Positions 1 through 8,050 of a DNA stretch of 20,984 nucleotides are shown one piece after another. The notes under the pieces were generated by a model, which worked only from the letters and a program-made list of their open reading frames with translations, was not told the origin of the DNA and made no database searches. Each line of letters starts with the position of its first letter. Position 1 is the first letter of the stretch. The translations under genes and the position numbers were made by a program. This DNA is from a virus. The DNA lies in the IMG/VR virus record IMGVR_UViG_3300025687_005878, positions 1 through 20,984 of that record. One strand, given 5' to 3'.

Positions 1-2
1 TT

Positions 3-569
3 GATTTCTTTAGATCTTTGAGACTTGAAGAAGAGTTCGTTTTGAATGGCAAACCTCTAAAATCTTTCAATGTAATCTGGGGAAGACTCAAAGAGTTTAT
101 TGAAACCAAACTGATTGAAGATAACTTTTATTACATTCATGGTGATCTCTGCTTTAGTAACATACTCTATGGAATTAATCCAATCACAAAGGATTTGATT
201 CTTAAAATGATTGATCCTAGAGGCGTATTTGGAAAAACCCAGTTCTTTGGTGATCCTTATTATGATTTGGCAAAGATTTCGCATTCCTGTAGTGGTGGAT
301 ATGAATATTTTATCTACGATCAGTTTCAGGTAGATGTAGAATCAAATAAATTTTTCCTTGATTTTAGGAATGAGTCTAACAAAGATAAAATTAATTCTAA
401 GTTTGTTGACTTAGTTGAGGAATATAAGTTTGATTATCAGAAGATTAAACTTATTGAAGGATGTATTTTTGTTGGAATGTGTGCCAGACACTATGATAGT
501 CTCGAAAGACAGAAGTCCATGTTTATTACTGGTCTTAAAATACTGAATGAGATTTATGAAACACTATAG
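3..569 (+). CDS. APH/choline-kinase-like phosphotransferase (5' partial)
   Basis: Probable small-molecule kinase that would phosphorylate a sugar, sugar alcohol or choline-like substrate in the cytoplasm, feeding the glycan pathway downstream. The frame is open from the first bases, so the gene begins upstream; the TTG at 18 is probably an internal Leu. Counted from that TTG, a Brenner-type catalytic loop is visible (HGDLCFSN, residues 41-48: His41, Asp43, Asn48). It is followed by a metal-binding Asp in IDPRG (Asp66) and a DPYYDLAK stretch, in the order typical of APH/choline kinase folds. The N-terminal ATP-binding lobe is off-window. The gene overlaps the HAD phosphatase by 14 nt. In bacterial capsule loci, APH-like, HAD and nucleotidyltransferase genes often sit together, so a nucleotidyltransferase may lie just upstream (inference). 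The substrate cannot be deduced. Confidence 0.8.
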   Translation, partial: DFFRSLRLEEEFVLNGKPLKSFNVIWGRLKEFIETKLIEDNFYYIHGDLCFSNILYGINPITKDLILKMIDPRGVFGKTQFFGDPYYDLAKISHSCSGGYEYFIYDQFQVDVESNKFFLDFRNESNKDKINSKFVDLVEEYKFDYQKIKLIEGCIFVGMCARHYDSLERQKSMFITGLKILNEIYETL

Positions 570-912
570 ATTTTGTTTTGATCTTGATGGCACTCTGTGT
601 TATACGAGAAAAGAAGATGAACACTACAGAGATGTAAAACCAATTCCTGGAGCAATTGAAACAGTTCAGAGACTAAAGGCGGAAGGTCATTATATTATTA
701 TTATGACTGCCAGAAATATGGTTACTCATAATAATAATCTTGGTAAAATTATTGCCAATCAATGTCCTATTGTGGTAGAATGGTTGGATAGGCATGGTAT
801 TCCTTATGATGAACTTCACTTTGGAAAACCTGTTGCAGATTTTTACGTCGATGACAAAGCAGTCAAACTAGAAGACTGGAATACTTTTAACAAAACTTTG
901 GAACAACTATGA
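556..912 (+). CDS. HAD-superfamily phosphatase, capsule-biosynthesis type
   Basis: Small HAD hydrolase of 118 residues, probably removing phosphate from a sugar phosphate intermediate. All HAD motifs are visible: motif I FDLDGT (nucleophile Asp9, acid/base Asp11), motif II MTAR (Thr51), motif III Lys91 in FGKP, and motif IV VDDK (Asp99-Asp100). There is no room for a large cap domain, so this is a minimal, capless phosphatase like those seen in capsule and LPS loci. The ATG at 556 places motif I near the N-terminus and overlaps the previous gene by 14 nt; an in-frame ATG at 547 would add three residues. The stop overlaps the next start as ATGA. Context links it to the preceding kinase and the following transaldolase. 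The exact substrate is unknown. Confidence 0.85.
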   Translation: MKHYRFCFDLDGTLCYTRKEDEHYRDVKPIPGAIETVQRLKAEGHYIIIMTARNMVTHNNNLGKIIANQCPIVVEWLDRHGIPYDELHFGKPVADFYVDDKAVKLEDWNTFNKTLEQL

Positions 913-1715
913 GAGATTTTTTCTTTGACACTGCTAATGTAGACTTTATCAAGTCTACTATGGATAAGTATGGATCTGATATTGATCCAAAGTGGGTGCG
1001 TGGTGTAACCACTAATCCAAATGCTTTTAGTAAACTTGATAAGTATCACCTTGATGAGTGGTTGGATCACTCTGTTGTGATGGGTAAACTCATTGCGGAT
1101 ATTCGTGGTGACAATGCTGGTGAGGTTCACATTCAAGCACCTTATTCTCACCTTGACCCTGAAGTGATCCTTGAGTATGCCAAGATGATTACTGATGCTA
1201 CTCAAGGCACCTGTAGGGTTGGTATGAAGATTCCTCCATATCAGCGAGTGCTTGAGTATGTTAATCAATATAATGAGTATGTCATCACCAACGTCACTGG
1301 TCTTGCTGATTCTTCTACTGCTCTAAAGTGTTGCACCTATGATGTTGGATATATCAGCATTATTCCTGGTCGCATGGAAGAAGTTGGTATTGATGCACAG
1401 TCTGCTATTGCTTTTGTGAATCAGTGCAACTTTGGAAACACTGAGATTATTACTGGTAGTCAGAGAACCACTGAGCAGATCATCTATTCCTTCTATCTTG
1501 ACACTGTTCCTACCATTGGCGAGAAGTGTTGGGCAGACATCTTCCAAGGTGACAACTTCCAACGCATCCTAAATATGGAGTATGGTTATGATCCAGTTGG
1601 TTCGTTTAGTCCAACGATTTCGCAGGATAATATTAATTTGTCTCTTGCTTTCTTTGAACAAATGGATGGATTGGGTGATACCGCTCGTAAAGATCTTGAA
1701 GAAAGAATTAAATGA
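909..1715 (+). CDS. Divergent transaldolase-family protein
   Basis: Transaldolase-family (class I aldolase) enzyme of 268 residues. Family landmarks are visible: an N-terminal FFDTANVDFIK (Asp7), VTTNP (residues 33-37), the Schiff-base lysine in GMKIPP (Lys107), NVTG (Asn128) and SIIPGR (Arg155, phosphate binding in the family). It is longer than the short TalC of about 215-220 residues usual in cyanophages, with an extra C-terminal segment of about 50 residues. The lysine region also reads MKIPP rather than the usual VKIP-type sequence. It lies inside the glycan operon with 4-nt ATGA overlaps on both sides, not with pentose-phosphate or photosynthesis genes. It may therefore make or rearrange a sugar for the glycan rather than boost the pentose phosphate pathway (inference). 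Fold assignment is fairly sure; the reaction is not. Confidence 0.85.
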   Translation: MRDFFFDTANVDFIKSTMDKYGSDIDPKWVRGVTTNPNAFSKLDKYHLDEWLDHSVVMGKLIADIRGDNAGEVHIQAPYSHLDPEVILEYAKMITDATQGTCRVGMKIPPYQRVLEYVNQYNEYVITNVTGLADSSTALKCCTYDVGYISIIPGRMEEVGIDAQSAIAFVNQCNFGNTEIITGSQRTTEQIIYSFYLDTVPTIGEKCWADIFQGDNFQRILNMEYGYDPVGSFSPTISQDNINLSLAFFEQMDGLGDTARKDLEERIK

Positions 1716-2569
1716 AAATTACAGTTCTAGGTTCGGGTGGGCAAATTGGTGCCTACCTGACTGAATACCTTCGTGAGAAAGGTCATAAAGTTCATGAGTT
1801 TGATGTTGTCAATGGTGTCCATCAGGACATGACAACTATTCCTAATCCCGAATTGCATCGGGTTATCATGGATACAGACTTTGTTTTCTTCCTTGCATTT
1901 GATGTTGGTGGATCAAGATACCTGAAGAAGTATCAGCACACCTTTGACTTCATCAACAACAATGCTCGTATCATGGTCAATGTGTTTGACCTGCTGAAGA
2001 AGTATCATAAGAAGTTTGTTTTTGCATCATCTCAGATGAGTAACATGAGTTACTCTCCATACGGTGTAATGAAGCGTGTGGGTGAGATGTATACTCAGAA
2101 CTTGAATGGACGCATTGTTAAGTTCTGGAATGTCTATGGTATCGAGAAAGATCCAGAGAAGTCTCATGTTATCACTGACTTCATTCGTAAAGGATTTGAA
2201 GAAGGTGAATTTGAAATGATGACCGATGGCACAGAAGAGCGTCAGTTCTTGTATGCAGAAGACTGCTGCAAAGCACTTGAAACAGTGATGGAATGCTACA
2301 GTGATTTCAGTGTTGATGATCCTCTCCATATCACATCATTTAGATCTGATACAATTAAGGATGTTGCAGCAACTATTCAGGGGTGCTTTAATAGAATTGG
2401 AATGTATGATGTAAAAATCAAACCTGGTCTTGCAAAAGACAGCGTTCAAATGGATAAGAGAAACGAAGCAGATAACTTTATTACTGGTTGGTGGTTGCCA
2501 GAAACTAACCTCGGTGCTGGCATTCAAAAAGTATTTGATGAAATGAAAAAGGAGTATGTGAAAGAATGA
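1712..2569 (+). CDS. NAD(P)-dependent sugar epimerase/dehydratase (extended SDR)
   Basis: Extended short-chain dehydrogenase/reductase of 285 residues, expected to epimerise, dehydrate or reduce a nucleotide-activated sugar in the cytoplasm. The Rossmann glycine motif GSGGQIG is at residues 7-13. The catalytic Tyr-x-x-x-Lys is YGVMK (Tyr117, Lys121), preceded by a Ser-rich FASSQMS strand that supplies the catalytic Ser. KFWNVYG (about residues 137-143) is the usual substrate-side motif. The acidic end of beta2 (FDVVNG) favours NAD over NADP. It overlaps its neighbours by 4 nt each. It differs clearly from the second epimerase in this operon, so the pair probably acts on different steps or sugars. 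Product identity cannot be read from sequence alone. Confidence 0.88.
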   Translation: MKITVLGSGGQIGAYLTEYLREKGHKVHEFDVVNGVHQDMTTIPNPELHRVIMDTDFVFFLAFDVGGSRYLKKYQHTFDFINNNARIMVNVFDLLKKYHKKFVFASSQMSNMSYSPYGVMKRVGEMYTQNLNGRIVKFWNVYGIEKDPEKSHVITDFIRKGFEEGEFEMMTDGTEERQFLYAEDCCKALETVMECYSDFSVDDPLHITSFRSDTIKDVAATIQGCFNRIGMYDVKIKPGLAKDSVQMDKRNEADNFITGWWLPETNLGAGIQKVFDEMKKEYVKE

Positions 2570-3414
2570 TTGGATTTAATCATCTCGGCAATCTAGGCAG
2601 ACTGGGAAACCAGATGTTTGAGTTTGCCGCTCTTCGTGGTATCGGAGAAAAACATGGATATGAGATTTGCATTCCTCCAGCAGAACATGAGGGTATTGAA
2701 AACTACAGTCTTCATCAGTGTTTTAAGTTGGATCACGTTCGGACTGGATTTGTCGAAGCACAAACTTATGCTCAAGAACAGTACTTTCACTTTAATGAAA
2801 ATCTATTCGAGACTTGTCCTGATAATTTGAGTCTTTATGGATTCTTTCAATCAGAAAGATATTTTGCTCATGCTGCAGATGTTATCAGAAAAGACTTTAC
2901 ATTTCATGATGATATTATCGCACCTTGTTTTGAATTTATACAACAATTTCTTTCTGAAGAACCAATCATGCTTCACGTTCGTCGTGGAGATCCAAACTTG
3001 ACTGATCCTCGTGGATTTAAGTGGTCTTATACTCAGTGTGGGGATCAGCATCCTGTTCAACCATTGTCTTATTATGAAGAGGCACTTTCCCACTTTAGTG
3101 ATACTCAACCTGTAATTGTTTTTTCTGATTCTCCTGAATGGGTTAAGGAACAAGAGTTCTTCTCTGGTGATCGATTCATGATTTCAGAACCACAAGAAAA
3201 ATATAAAGATGGATCATATACTCCATATACAGATCTTTGCTTGATGTCTTTGTGTTCTCATGCTATAATTGCAAATAGTTCCATGAGTTGGTGGGGTGCT
3301 TGGTTGCAATCGAATCCATATAAAAAAGTAATCGCACCTAAAATGTGGTTTGGTCCTGCATACAAGGACAAAAATACAAAAGATCTTTATTGCCCTAATT
3401 GGATAACACTATGA
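2566..3414 (+). CDS. GT11 alpha-1,2-fucosyltransferase-like glycosyltransferase (copy 1)
   Basis: Glycosyltransferase of 282 residues in the GT11 family, whose known members move fucose from GDP-fucose to a galactose or related acceptor in an alpha-1,2 linkage. The N-terminal signature is GRLGNQMFEFAALRG. The nucleotide-sugar motif is HVRRGD (His137 to Asp142), followed by VIVFSDSPEW and the C-terminal IANSSMSWWGAWL. The normal Tyr after RRGD is Pro here. No signal peptide or membrane helix is visible, so it acts in the cytoplasm. It is clearly paralogous to the gene at 8748-9530 (shared SLYGFFQ, SWWGAWL and IAPK-WFGP segments). It overlaps both neighbours by 4 nt. The sugar donor could differ from GDP-fucose; the family is secure and the linkage is inferred. 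Confidence 0.9.
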   Translation: MIGFNHLGNLGRLGNQMFEFAALRGIGEKHGYEICIPPAEHEGIENYSLHQCFKLDHVRTGFVEAQTYAQEQYFHFNENLFETCPDNLSLYGFFQSERYFAHAADVIRKDFTFHDDIIAPCFEFIQQFLSEEPIMLHVRRGDPNLTDPRGFKWSYTQCGDQHPVQPLSYYEEALSHFSDTQPVIVFSDSPEWVKEQEFFSGDRFMISEPQEKYKDGSYTPYTDLCLMSLCSHAIIANSSMSWWGAWLQSNPYKKVIAPKMWFGPAYKDKNTKDLYCPNWITL

Positions 3415-4406
3415 AAATTTTCGTAACAGGATGCGCTGGACTTCTTGGCGCAAATTATACTAGACACCTACTTCAATACGGTCATGAGGTTATCGGTATT
3501 GATAATCTGTCTGGTGGATATAAAGCATTTGTCCCCAAAGGAGAGAACTTTACATTTGTCAAGTTGAATCTTGAGAATAGGAAGAAAGTGGTAGAACTTT
3601 TTGATGAACATAAACCAGATGTTTTACTTCACTTTGCTGCTTATGCTGCAGAAGGACTCTCTCCTTTTATTCGTAATTTCAATTATCGGAACAACTTAAT
3701 TTGCTCTACCAATCTGGTCAATGAGTGTATCAAGAATGATACCAAGATGATCTTTACATCTAGTATGGCGGTTTATGGAGAGCAAGAACCACCTTTTACT
3801 GAGGATAAGCAACCTGCTCCAGTTGATCCCTATGGCATTGCAAAGTATGCTGTAGAGTGTGATTTGAAGTTGGCACATGAACAGTTTGGTCTGCGGTATA
3901 ATATTATTCGTCCTCACAATGTTTTGGGAATTTATCAAAATATTTGGGATAAGTATCGTAATGTAATTGGTATTTTTATTCGTAAGACTTTAACTGGTGA
4001 ACCTCTTCTTGTGTATGGTGATGGAGAGCAAACTCGTGCATTTTCTGATATTCAATATTACTTGGAACCCTTTGATAAACTTCTAACGGATTACGACAAC
4101 GAAACCTTCAATATTGGTGCGGATAAATATTTTACACTCAACGAAGTTGCAGAGACAGTACAAAAGATTGGTAGGAAATATGGTTATGATGTTCCTATTG
4201 AGCATGGAGAACCACGCCATGAAGTCAAACACGCATATTGTGATCACACGAAAGCAAAGACCGTATTAGACTTCAAGGATGAAACTAACCTTGAAGAACT
4301 TATTGAAAGTATGTTTGTTTGGGCTATGAAGCAACCAAACAGAAAAGTGAAGCAGATGGAGTATGAAGTGACAAAGGATATGTATGAGTATTGGAAGGAC
4401 AACTGA
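3411..4406 (+). CDS. GalE-like NAD-dependent sugar epimerase
   Basis: Extended SDR of 331 residues resembling UDP-glucose 4-epimerases. TGCAGLLG gives the NAD-binding glycine motif (residues 6-13), and IGIDNLSGG (29-36) supplies the acidic residue for the adenosine ribose and the GalE-type loop. TSSMAVYG (117-124) precedes the catalytic YGIAK (Tyr141, Lys145), and FNIG lies in the C-terminal substrate domain. The ATG at 3411 forms an ATGA overlap with the upstream stop and puts the Rossmann strand at the N-terminus; an upstream TTG at 3399 is less likely. It probably supplies a UDP- or GDP-sugar epimer for the transferases in this operon. Substrate specificity is not determined. Confidence 0.9.
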   Translation: MKIFVTGCAGLLGANYTRHLLQYGHEVIGIDNLSGGYKAFVPKGENFTFVKLNLENRKKVVELFDEHKPDVLLHFAAYAAEGLSPFIRNFNYRNNLICSTNLVNECIKNDTKMIFTSSMAVYGEQEPPFTEDKQPAPVDPYGIAKYAVECDLKLAHEQFGLRYNIIRPHNVLGIYQNIWDKYRNVIGIFIRKTLTGEPLLVYGDGEQTRAFSDIQYYLEPFDKLLTDYDNETFNIGADKYFTLNEVAETVQKIGRKYGYDVPIEHGEPRHEVKHAYCDHTKAKTVLDFKDETNLEELIESMFVWAMKQPNRKVKQMEYEVTKDMYEYWKDN

Positions 4407-5002
4407 TGAAGTTTTTGGACAAGTTCTGCGACAAGGCACTTCACGGTGACCTTGATTCTGATCGACACATCATTTCAATTTTTTCTATTGCATTAGCATC
4501 TAGAGGAAAAACATTTGTTGAACTTGGTGTGCGAGAAGGTCACACAAGTGAACCTCTGTATGAGGCAGCAAAATTGAACAATGGACATCTTTGGTCTGTT
4601 GATCTCAATGACCCTTCAGAATACAAACCAAACAATGGTCATTACACTTTCTGCAAGCAGGACAGCATTAAGTTCCTAGAGGAATGGCCAAAGGATAAGA
4701 AGATCGATGTTGTCTATGTTGATGACTGGCATTCATATCCTCATGTCAAAAAACAACTTGAACTTCTTGATGGACTGGTTGGACCTAGCAGCATCATTCT
4801 TCTGCATGATTTGATGTATGGTGGAACTGATCCTTTCTATCACTGTGACCTTGCTCATGGCGGCGCTCAATGGGATGGTGGTGGTCCTTATCGTGCAGTA
4901 GCAGAACTTAATCCACAGTTTTGGGAGTGGTCAACTCTTCCTTGGAACAATGGACTAACAATCCTTCGTAAAAAATATAGTAATCGTTATCATAGGAGGT
5001 AA
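4406..5002 (+). CDS. Class I SAM methyltransferase (Methyltransf_24-like)
   Basis: Protein of 198 residues with a Rossmann methyltransferase core. Motif I is TFVELGVREG (about residues 36-45), HLWSVDLND (61-69) carries the acidic residue that binds the SAM ribose, and IDVVYVDDWHSY (100-111) and SSIILLHDL (128-136) match the VDAxH and HD signatures of the Methyltransf_24 group. Members of this group are common in LPS and capsule loci and O-methylate sugars. The start at ATG 4406 shares one base with the upstream TGA (TGATG). Two nucleotides separate its stop from the FkbM methyltransferase, and its 3' end carries that gene's ribosome binding site. It may cap or decorate the glycan by methylation (inference). 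Confidence 0.85.
   Translation: MKFLDKFCDKALHGDLDSDRHIISIFSIALASRGKTFVELGVREGHTSEPLYEAAKLNNGHLWSVDLNDPSEYKPNNGHYTFCKQDSIKFLEEWPKDKKIDVVYVDDWHSYPHVKKQLELLDGLVGPSSIILLHDLMYGGTDPFYHCDLAHGGAQWDGGGPYRAVAELNPQFWEWSTLPWNNGLTILRKKYSNRYHRR
4994..5000 (+). promoter_or_regulatory. Strong Shine-Dalgarno AGGAGGT for FkbM gene
   Basis: AGGAGGT lies 4 nt before the ATG at 5005 and partly inside the end of the preceding coding region. It is the best ribosome binding site in the glycan operon, where most other genes rely on overlapping stop/start codons. It suggests independent, stronger initiation at this cistron. Confidence 0.8.
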
Positions 5003-5004
5003 AC

Positions 5005-5721
5005 ATGACACAAAATCTAGCGTATAGTATGCCATTACCTGAACTGGAGGCATTTGAATATTTCAAAGACGATATCAACGTATTAGTTGATATTGGGTGT
5101 AGAGAAAATGATGAGTATTCTCAAATTAAACCAACAGCGGAGGCATATCTATTCGATGCAAATAGTTATTTCATCGATAGACTGAATGAAAAAGTCAAAG
5201 GAAACAAGAACATCAAGGTCTTTGCATTTGGTCTTTCTAATCGTAATGAAGAAGTTCAATACGATGATGATAGTGAATCAATTCTAGAGCATCGATTTAG
5301 GAAGAGTGATCTGACTACCGTCAAGGTTAGGAAGTTTGATGAGGTCATGAAGGAGTGTAAAATCCTAGGTAAGATTGATTTCTTGAAAGTTGATATTGAA
5401 GGATGTGAACCTGATATCCTTGAGCACTACGATGTTATCAAAGATATCAAGTATGTCCAGTTTGAGTTTGGTAGGGGTTGGCCAAATCTTGATAATTATA
5501 ATGTTTGGAATGTAGTAGAACAATATAAAGAAACCCATAAATGTTACTATCTCAGAGATCTTAGTCATAGTATTTGTAAAGAACATGATCTAGATCTCTT
5601 TACCTACATTGATAAAGACCTTCATGAAATTCTTCATAAGAGAATGGTGGAAGGTCCTTGGGGTGAAGGCGGAAATGTTTGGATGATCAAGAAAGAAATC
5701 GCAGAAGAACTTGGAGTTTAA
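5005..5721 (+). CDS. FkbM-family SAM-dependent methyltransferase
   Basis: Methyltransferase of 238 residues. FkbM-family landmarks are VLVDIGCRE (motif I, residues 26-34), LFDANSYF (49-56, SAM-binding acidic residue), KVRKFDEV (107-114) and the family hallmark DFLKVDIEGCEPDIL (125-139). FkbM enzymes O-methylate hydroxyls on sugars or polyketides and are frequent in phage and bacterial surface-glycan clusters. There are no membrane segments, so it is cytoplasmic. It is preceded by a strong AGGAGGT site and lies 2 nt after the previous methyltransferase. With that neighbour and the gene at 7481 it makes three methyltransferases in one operon, suggesting a multiply methylated glycan (inference). 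Confidence 0.9.
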   Translation: MTQNLAYSMPLPELEAFEYFKDDINVLVDIGCRENDEYSQIKPTAEAYLFDANSYFIDRLNEKVKGNKNIKVFAFGLSNRNEEVQYDDDSESILEHRFRKSDLTTVKVRKFDEVMKECKILGKIDFLKVDIEGCEPDILEHYDVIKDIKYVQFEFGRGWPNLDNYNVWNVVEQYKETHKCYYLRDLSHSICKEHDLDLFTYIDKDLHEILHKRMVEGPWGEGGNVWMIKKEIAEELGV

Positions 5722-5723
5722 TT

Positions 5724-6653
5724 ATGTTAGCAGCAAGTATTCATGAACATGCTGGACTTGGTAATCAAATCTGGAGAGCAGTTGTTTGTAGAGTTTTTGC
5801 AGATCGTCTCGGTTATGATTATGGAATCAGTTATCCAGGTTGGAGAGGAAAATTTCTTGATTTTGATTGGGGAAAAGAAGTAAATTTAAATGTTGAAGAA
5901 GACTTACACTTCCAACAATCACATGAGTTTCAACATTATTATAAGGAAGTGTGTGAACCTTTCCCCGAAGTCATGGGGGAGATTGGTCGAGCAGATAAAA
6001 ATCTCTGGGAACTAAAGGATAATACCTACATCAATGGTAACTTCCAGAGAATGTCATACATTGAAGATTACCGAGATAAGATTTGTGATTGGTTGTCTTA
6101 TGATGACAAGTATAAAGTAAGGGATTATTCATCAGATAATGTTTGTGTGATTCAGTTGAGGGGTGGAGACTATACTACAGGGCACTCAATGCTTCCTCCT
6201 GAGTATTATCGTTCTGCGATGACTCATATGCGTAAAAATAATCCAGACATTGAGTTTGTGATTGTGACTGATGATCTTAACACTGCAAGGAGAATGATTC
6301 CTGGTGTTCCTGTTGTTGGTTCTGCTGCTTCGGATGAAAAAGATCCCGATCAGAAATTCATCTCTTGGTATGAGTACACTGGTGGTCCTGTTTCAATTGA
6401 TTATAGTATTCTCAATACAGCAAAGTATGCTATAATATCCTCATCTACATTTGCTTTTTGGCCCATTTGGACAAATAATGAACTGGAGAATGTGATTGCA
6501 CCAATGTATTGGTTTGACTGGTCTAGGTCAACTGGTTGGTGGAGACCATACGACTCGATTGTAAATGACGAAAGATGGTTGTGGTTGGATAGGTTTGGTG
6601 ACTTGTATCAGAGTTCCGCATGTATTGAGGGAAGGGATCGTGAAAGTAATTGA
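5724..6653 (+). CDS. Divergent GT11/fucosyltransferase-like protein
   Basis: Probable glycosyltransferase of 309 residues distantly related to GT11. AGLGNQIWRAVVCRVFADRLG near the N-terminus matches the family's GLGNQ opening, and SSSTFAFWPIW occupies the place of the usual SSSFSWWGAW motif. The nucleotide-sugar motif reads IQLRGGDY (Gln144 to Asp149), so the usual His and second Arg of HxRRxDY are replaced by Gln and Gly. IEFVIVTDD corresponds to the usual VFSDD strand. I chose the ATG at 5724 because it lies 7 nt after GGAG (5713-5716) and begins just before the conserved block; an in-frame ATG at 5679 would run back into the FkbM gene. Activity or donor specificity may differ from the two canonical copies. 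Confidence 0.75.
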   Translation: MLAASIHEHAGLGNQIWRAVVCRVFADRLGYDYGISYPGWRGKFLDFDWGKEVNLNVEEDLHFQQSHEFQHYYKEVCEPFPEVMGEIGRADKNLWELKDNTYINGNFQRMSYIEDYRDKICDWLSYDDKYKVRDYSSDNVCVIQLRGGDYTTGHSMLPPEYYRSAMTHMRKNNPDIEFVIVTDDLNTARRMIPGVPVVGSAASDEKDPDQKFISWYEYTGGPVSIDYSILNTAKYAIISSSTFAFWPIWTNNELENVIAPMYWFDWSRSTGWWRPYDSIVNDERWLWLDRFGDLYQSSACIEGRDRESN

Positions 6654-7479
6654 TGTATTTCCATTTTTCAATGAACTTGATATTCTGGAAATTCGACTGA
6701 ATGTGTTAGATCCATATGTGGATTATTTCATTCTGAGTGAAGCAACCAAGACTTTCTCTGGTCTTGATAAACCATTGTATTATCAAGAGAACAAAGAAAG
6801 GTTTGCTAAGTTCAAGGATAAAATTATTCACAACATTGTTGAGGATAATACAGATCCTCGTCTTCATCCTTATGAAAGGGATATCTTTCAGAAGAATAGT
6901 ATCAAGCAACTTGTCATGGAGAAAGCATCAGATAATGATGCAATTATCTGGAGTGATGTAGATGAAGTTCCTAATCCAGAAGCAATCGAAGAAATCGATA
7001 GTTATTTTGAGAAGGATGTCATCTATCACTTTGCACAAGAGAACTGCATTGGATATCTAAATCTAGTAGAAACTACTGGTCATATTAAAGCAATGACTCC
7101 TGATTGGGGATTTGAGGATCGTGCTCGATGGTTAGGTACAAAACTTTTCAGTAAGTCAATTCTTGAAAGGTACACAATGTCCGAACTGCGAAGTAAGCAG
7201 GAACGGGAAACTAACTCTAGGATTTTCCCAGGTGGTTGGCACTGGAGTTATGTTGGGAGTGAAGGACTCTCAGTTGAAGATCGTATTATCAAGAAACTAG
7301 AGTGTGCTGCACACTTAGAATCAAACACTGATACAATTAGAATTGGCGTATCAAAAATTAAGGATAATAAAGATCCTTTGGGGAGAAATTATGCTGCATA
7401 TCAAACAGTTCCTATTAATCACTCCTATCCAGAATACATTGTTAACAACAAAGAAAAGTACTCTTATTTAATTAAATAA
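6640..7479 (+). CDS. GT17-like glycosyltransferase, GTG start
   Basis: Glycosyltransferase of 279 residues resembling GT17 (the beta-1,4-N-acetylglucosaminyltransferase III family). The opening FFNELDILEIRLNVLDPYVD, then LSEATKTFSG, PLYYQENKERF and the acidic IIWSDVDEVPNP (DxDE, likely metal/nucleotide-sugar site) follow the order expected for this family. GGWHWSYVG lies further on. The start is the GTG at 6640, preceded by the purine-rich GAGGGAAGGG; it begins directly at the conserved VIDVFPFFNE block and overlaps the previous gene by 14 nt. An in-frame ATG at 6565 would add 25 residues unlike the family. It probably transfers an aminosugar or hexose to the glycan; donor and acceptor are unknown. 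Confidence 0.8.
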   Translation: MKVIDVFPFFNELDILEIRLNVLDPYVDYFILSEATKTFSGLDKPLYYQENKERFAKFKDKIIHNIVEDNTDPRLHPYERDIFQKNSIKQLVMEKASDNDAIIWSDVDEVPNPEAIEEIDSYFEKDVIYHFAQENCIGYLNLVETTGHIKAMTPDWGFEDRARWLGTKLFSKSILERYTMSELRSKQERETNSRIFPGGWHWSYVGSEGLSVEDRIIKKLECAAHLESNTDTIRIGVSKIKDNKDPLGRNYAAYQTVPINHSYPEYIVNNKEKYSYLIK

Positions 7480-7480
7480 A

Positions 7481-8050
7481 ATGTCTCACAAAGAACAACA
7501 AGATTATTTTCAATCTGTAAAGGATAAATTTCCAGAATCATTCATTGGGAAAAAAGTTCTTGATATTGGATCTTATGATTTGAATGGAACTAATGAATAT
7601 CTTTTTACCGAATGTGAATTCACTGGATTAGATATTGAGGAAGGTCCAGGTGTTGATATTGTATGCGAAGCACAGAAATATGATGCTCCAGATGAGTCTT
7701 ATGATGTAATTATATCGAGTGAGTGTTTTGAGCATAATCCTTACTATAAGGAGACTATTCAAAATGCTATCCGTATGTTAAAATCTGGAGGATTCTTTTT
7801 GTTTGCCTGTGCTACTACTGGTAGACCTGTTCATGGTCTTGGATCTCAACAAGAAGAAATGTTGAGAACAGATCCTACCTGGACTGTTATGCCTAGTGCA
7901 AAGCATGAAAATTGGCAAACTGAGTATTATAAAAATCTTACTGAAGAAGACATTAGAGAAGTTATTGACATTGAAGAAACATTTTCTTCTCATGAATTCT
8001 CTGTGCATGAAGAGCACTGTGATCTTTATTTCTGGGGATTTAAAAAATGA
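7481..8050 (+). CDS. Class I SAM methyltransferase (Methyltransf_11-like)
   Basis: Methyltransferase of 189 residues. The core motifs are KVLDIGSYDLNG (motif I), FTGLDIEEGPGVDIV (acidic residue at the end of beta2), YDVIISSECFEH (motif after beta4) and MLKSGGFFLFACAT (beta5 region). This order is standard for Methyltransf_11-type enzymes acting on small molecules or sugars. It begins one base after the previous stop without an obvious ribosome binding site, which suggests coupling. It ends in an ATGA overlap with the next gene. It may methylate a glycan residue or the activated sugar; its sequence alone does not fix the substrate. Confidence 0.85.
   Translation: MSHKEQQDYFQSVKDKFPESFIGKKVLDIGSYDLNGTNEYLFTECEFTGLDIEEGPGVDIVCEAQKYDAPDESYDVIISSECFEHNPYYKETIQNAIRMLKSGGFFLFACATTGRPVHGLGSQQEEMLRTDPTWTVMPSAKHENWQTEYYKNLTEEDIREVIDIEETFSSHEFSVHEEHCDLYFWGFKK

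Noticed and set aside
843-1268. Long minus-strand open frame opposite the transaldolase
   Set aside because: It lies opposite a clearly conserved + strand gene, has no recognisable domain, and all well-supported genes run on the + strand.
6565-6639. Upstream ATG extension of the GT17-like gene
   Set aside because: The extra 25 residues run through the previous gene and do not resemble the family; the GTG at 6640 has a purine-rich upstream site and begins at the conserved block.
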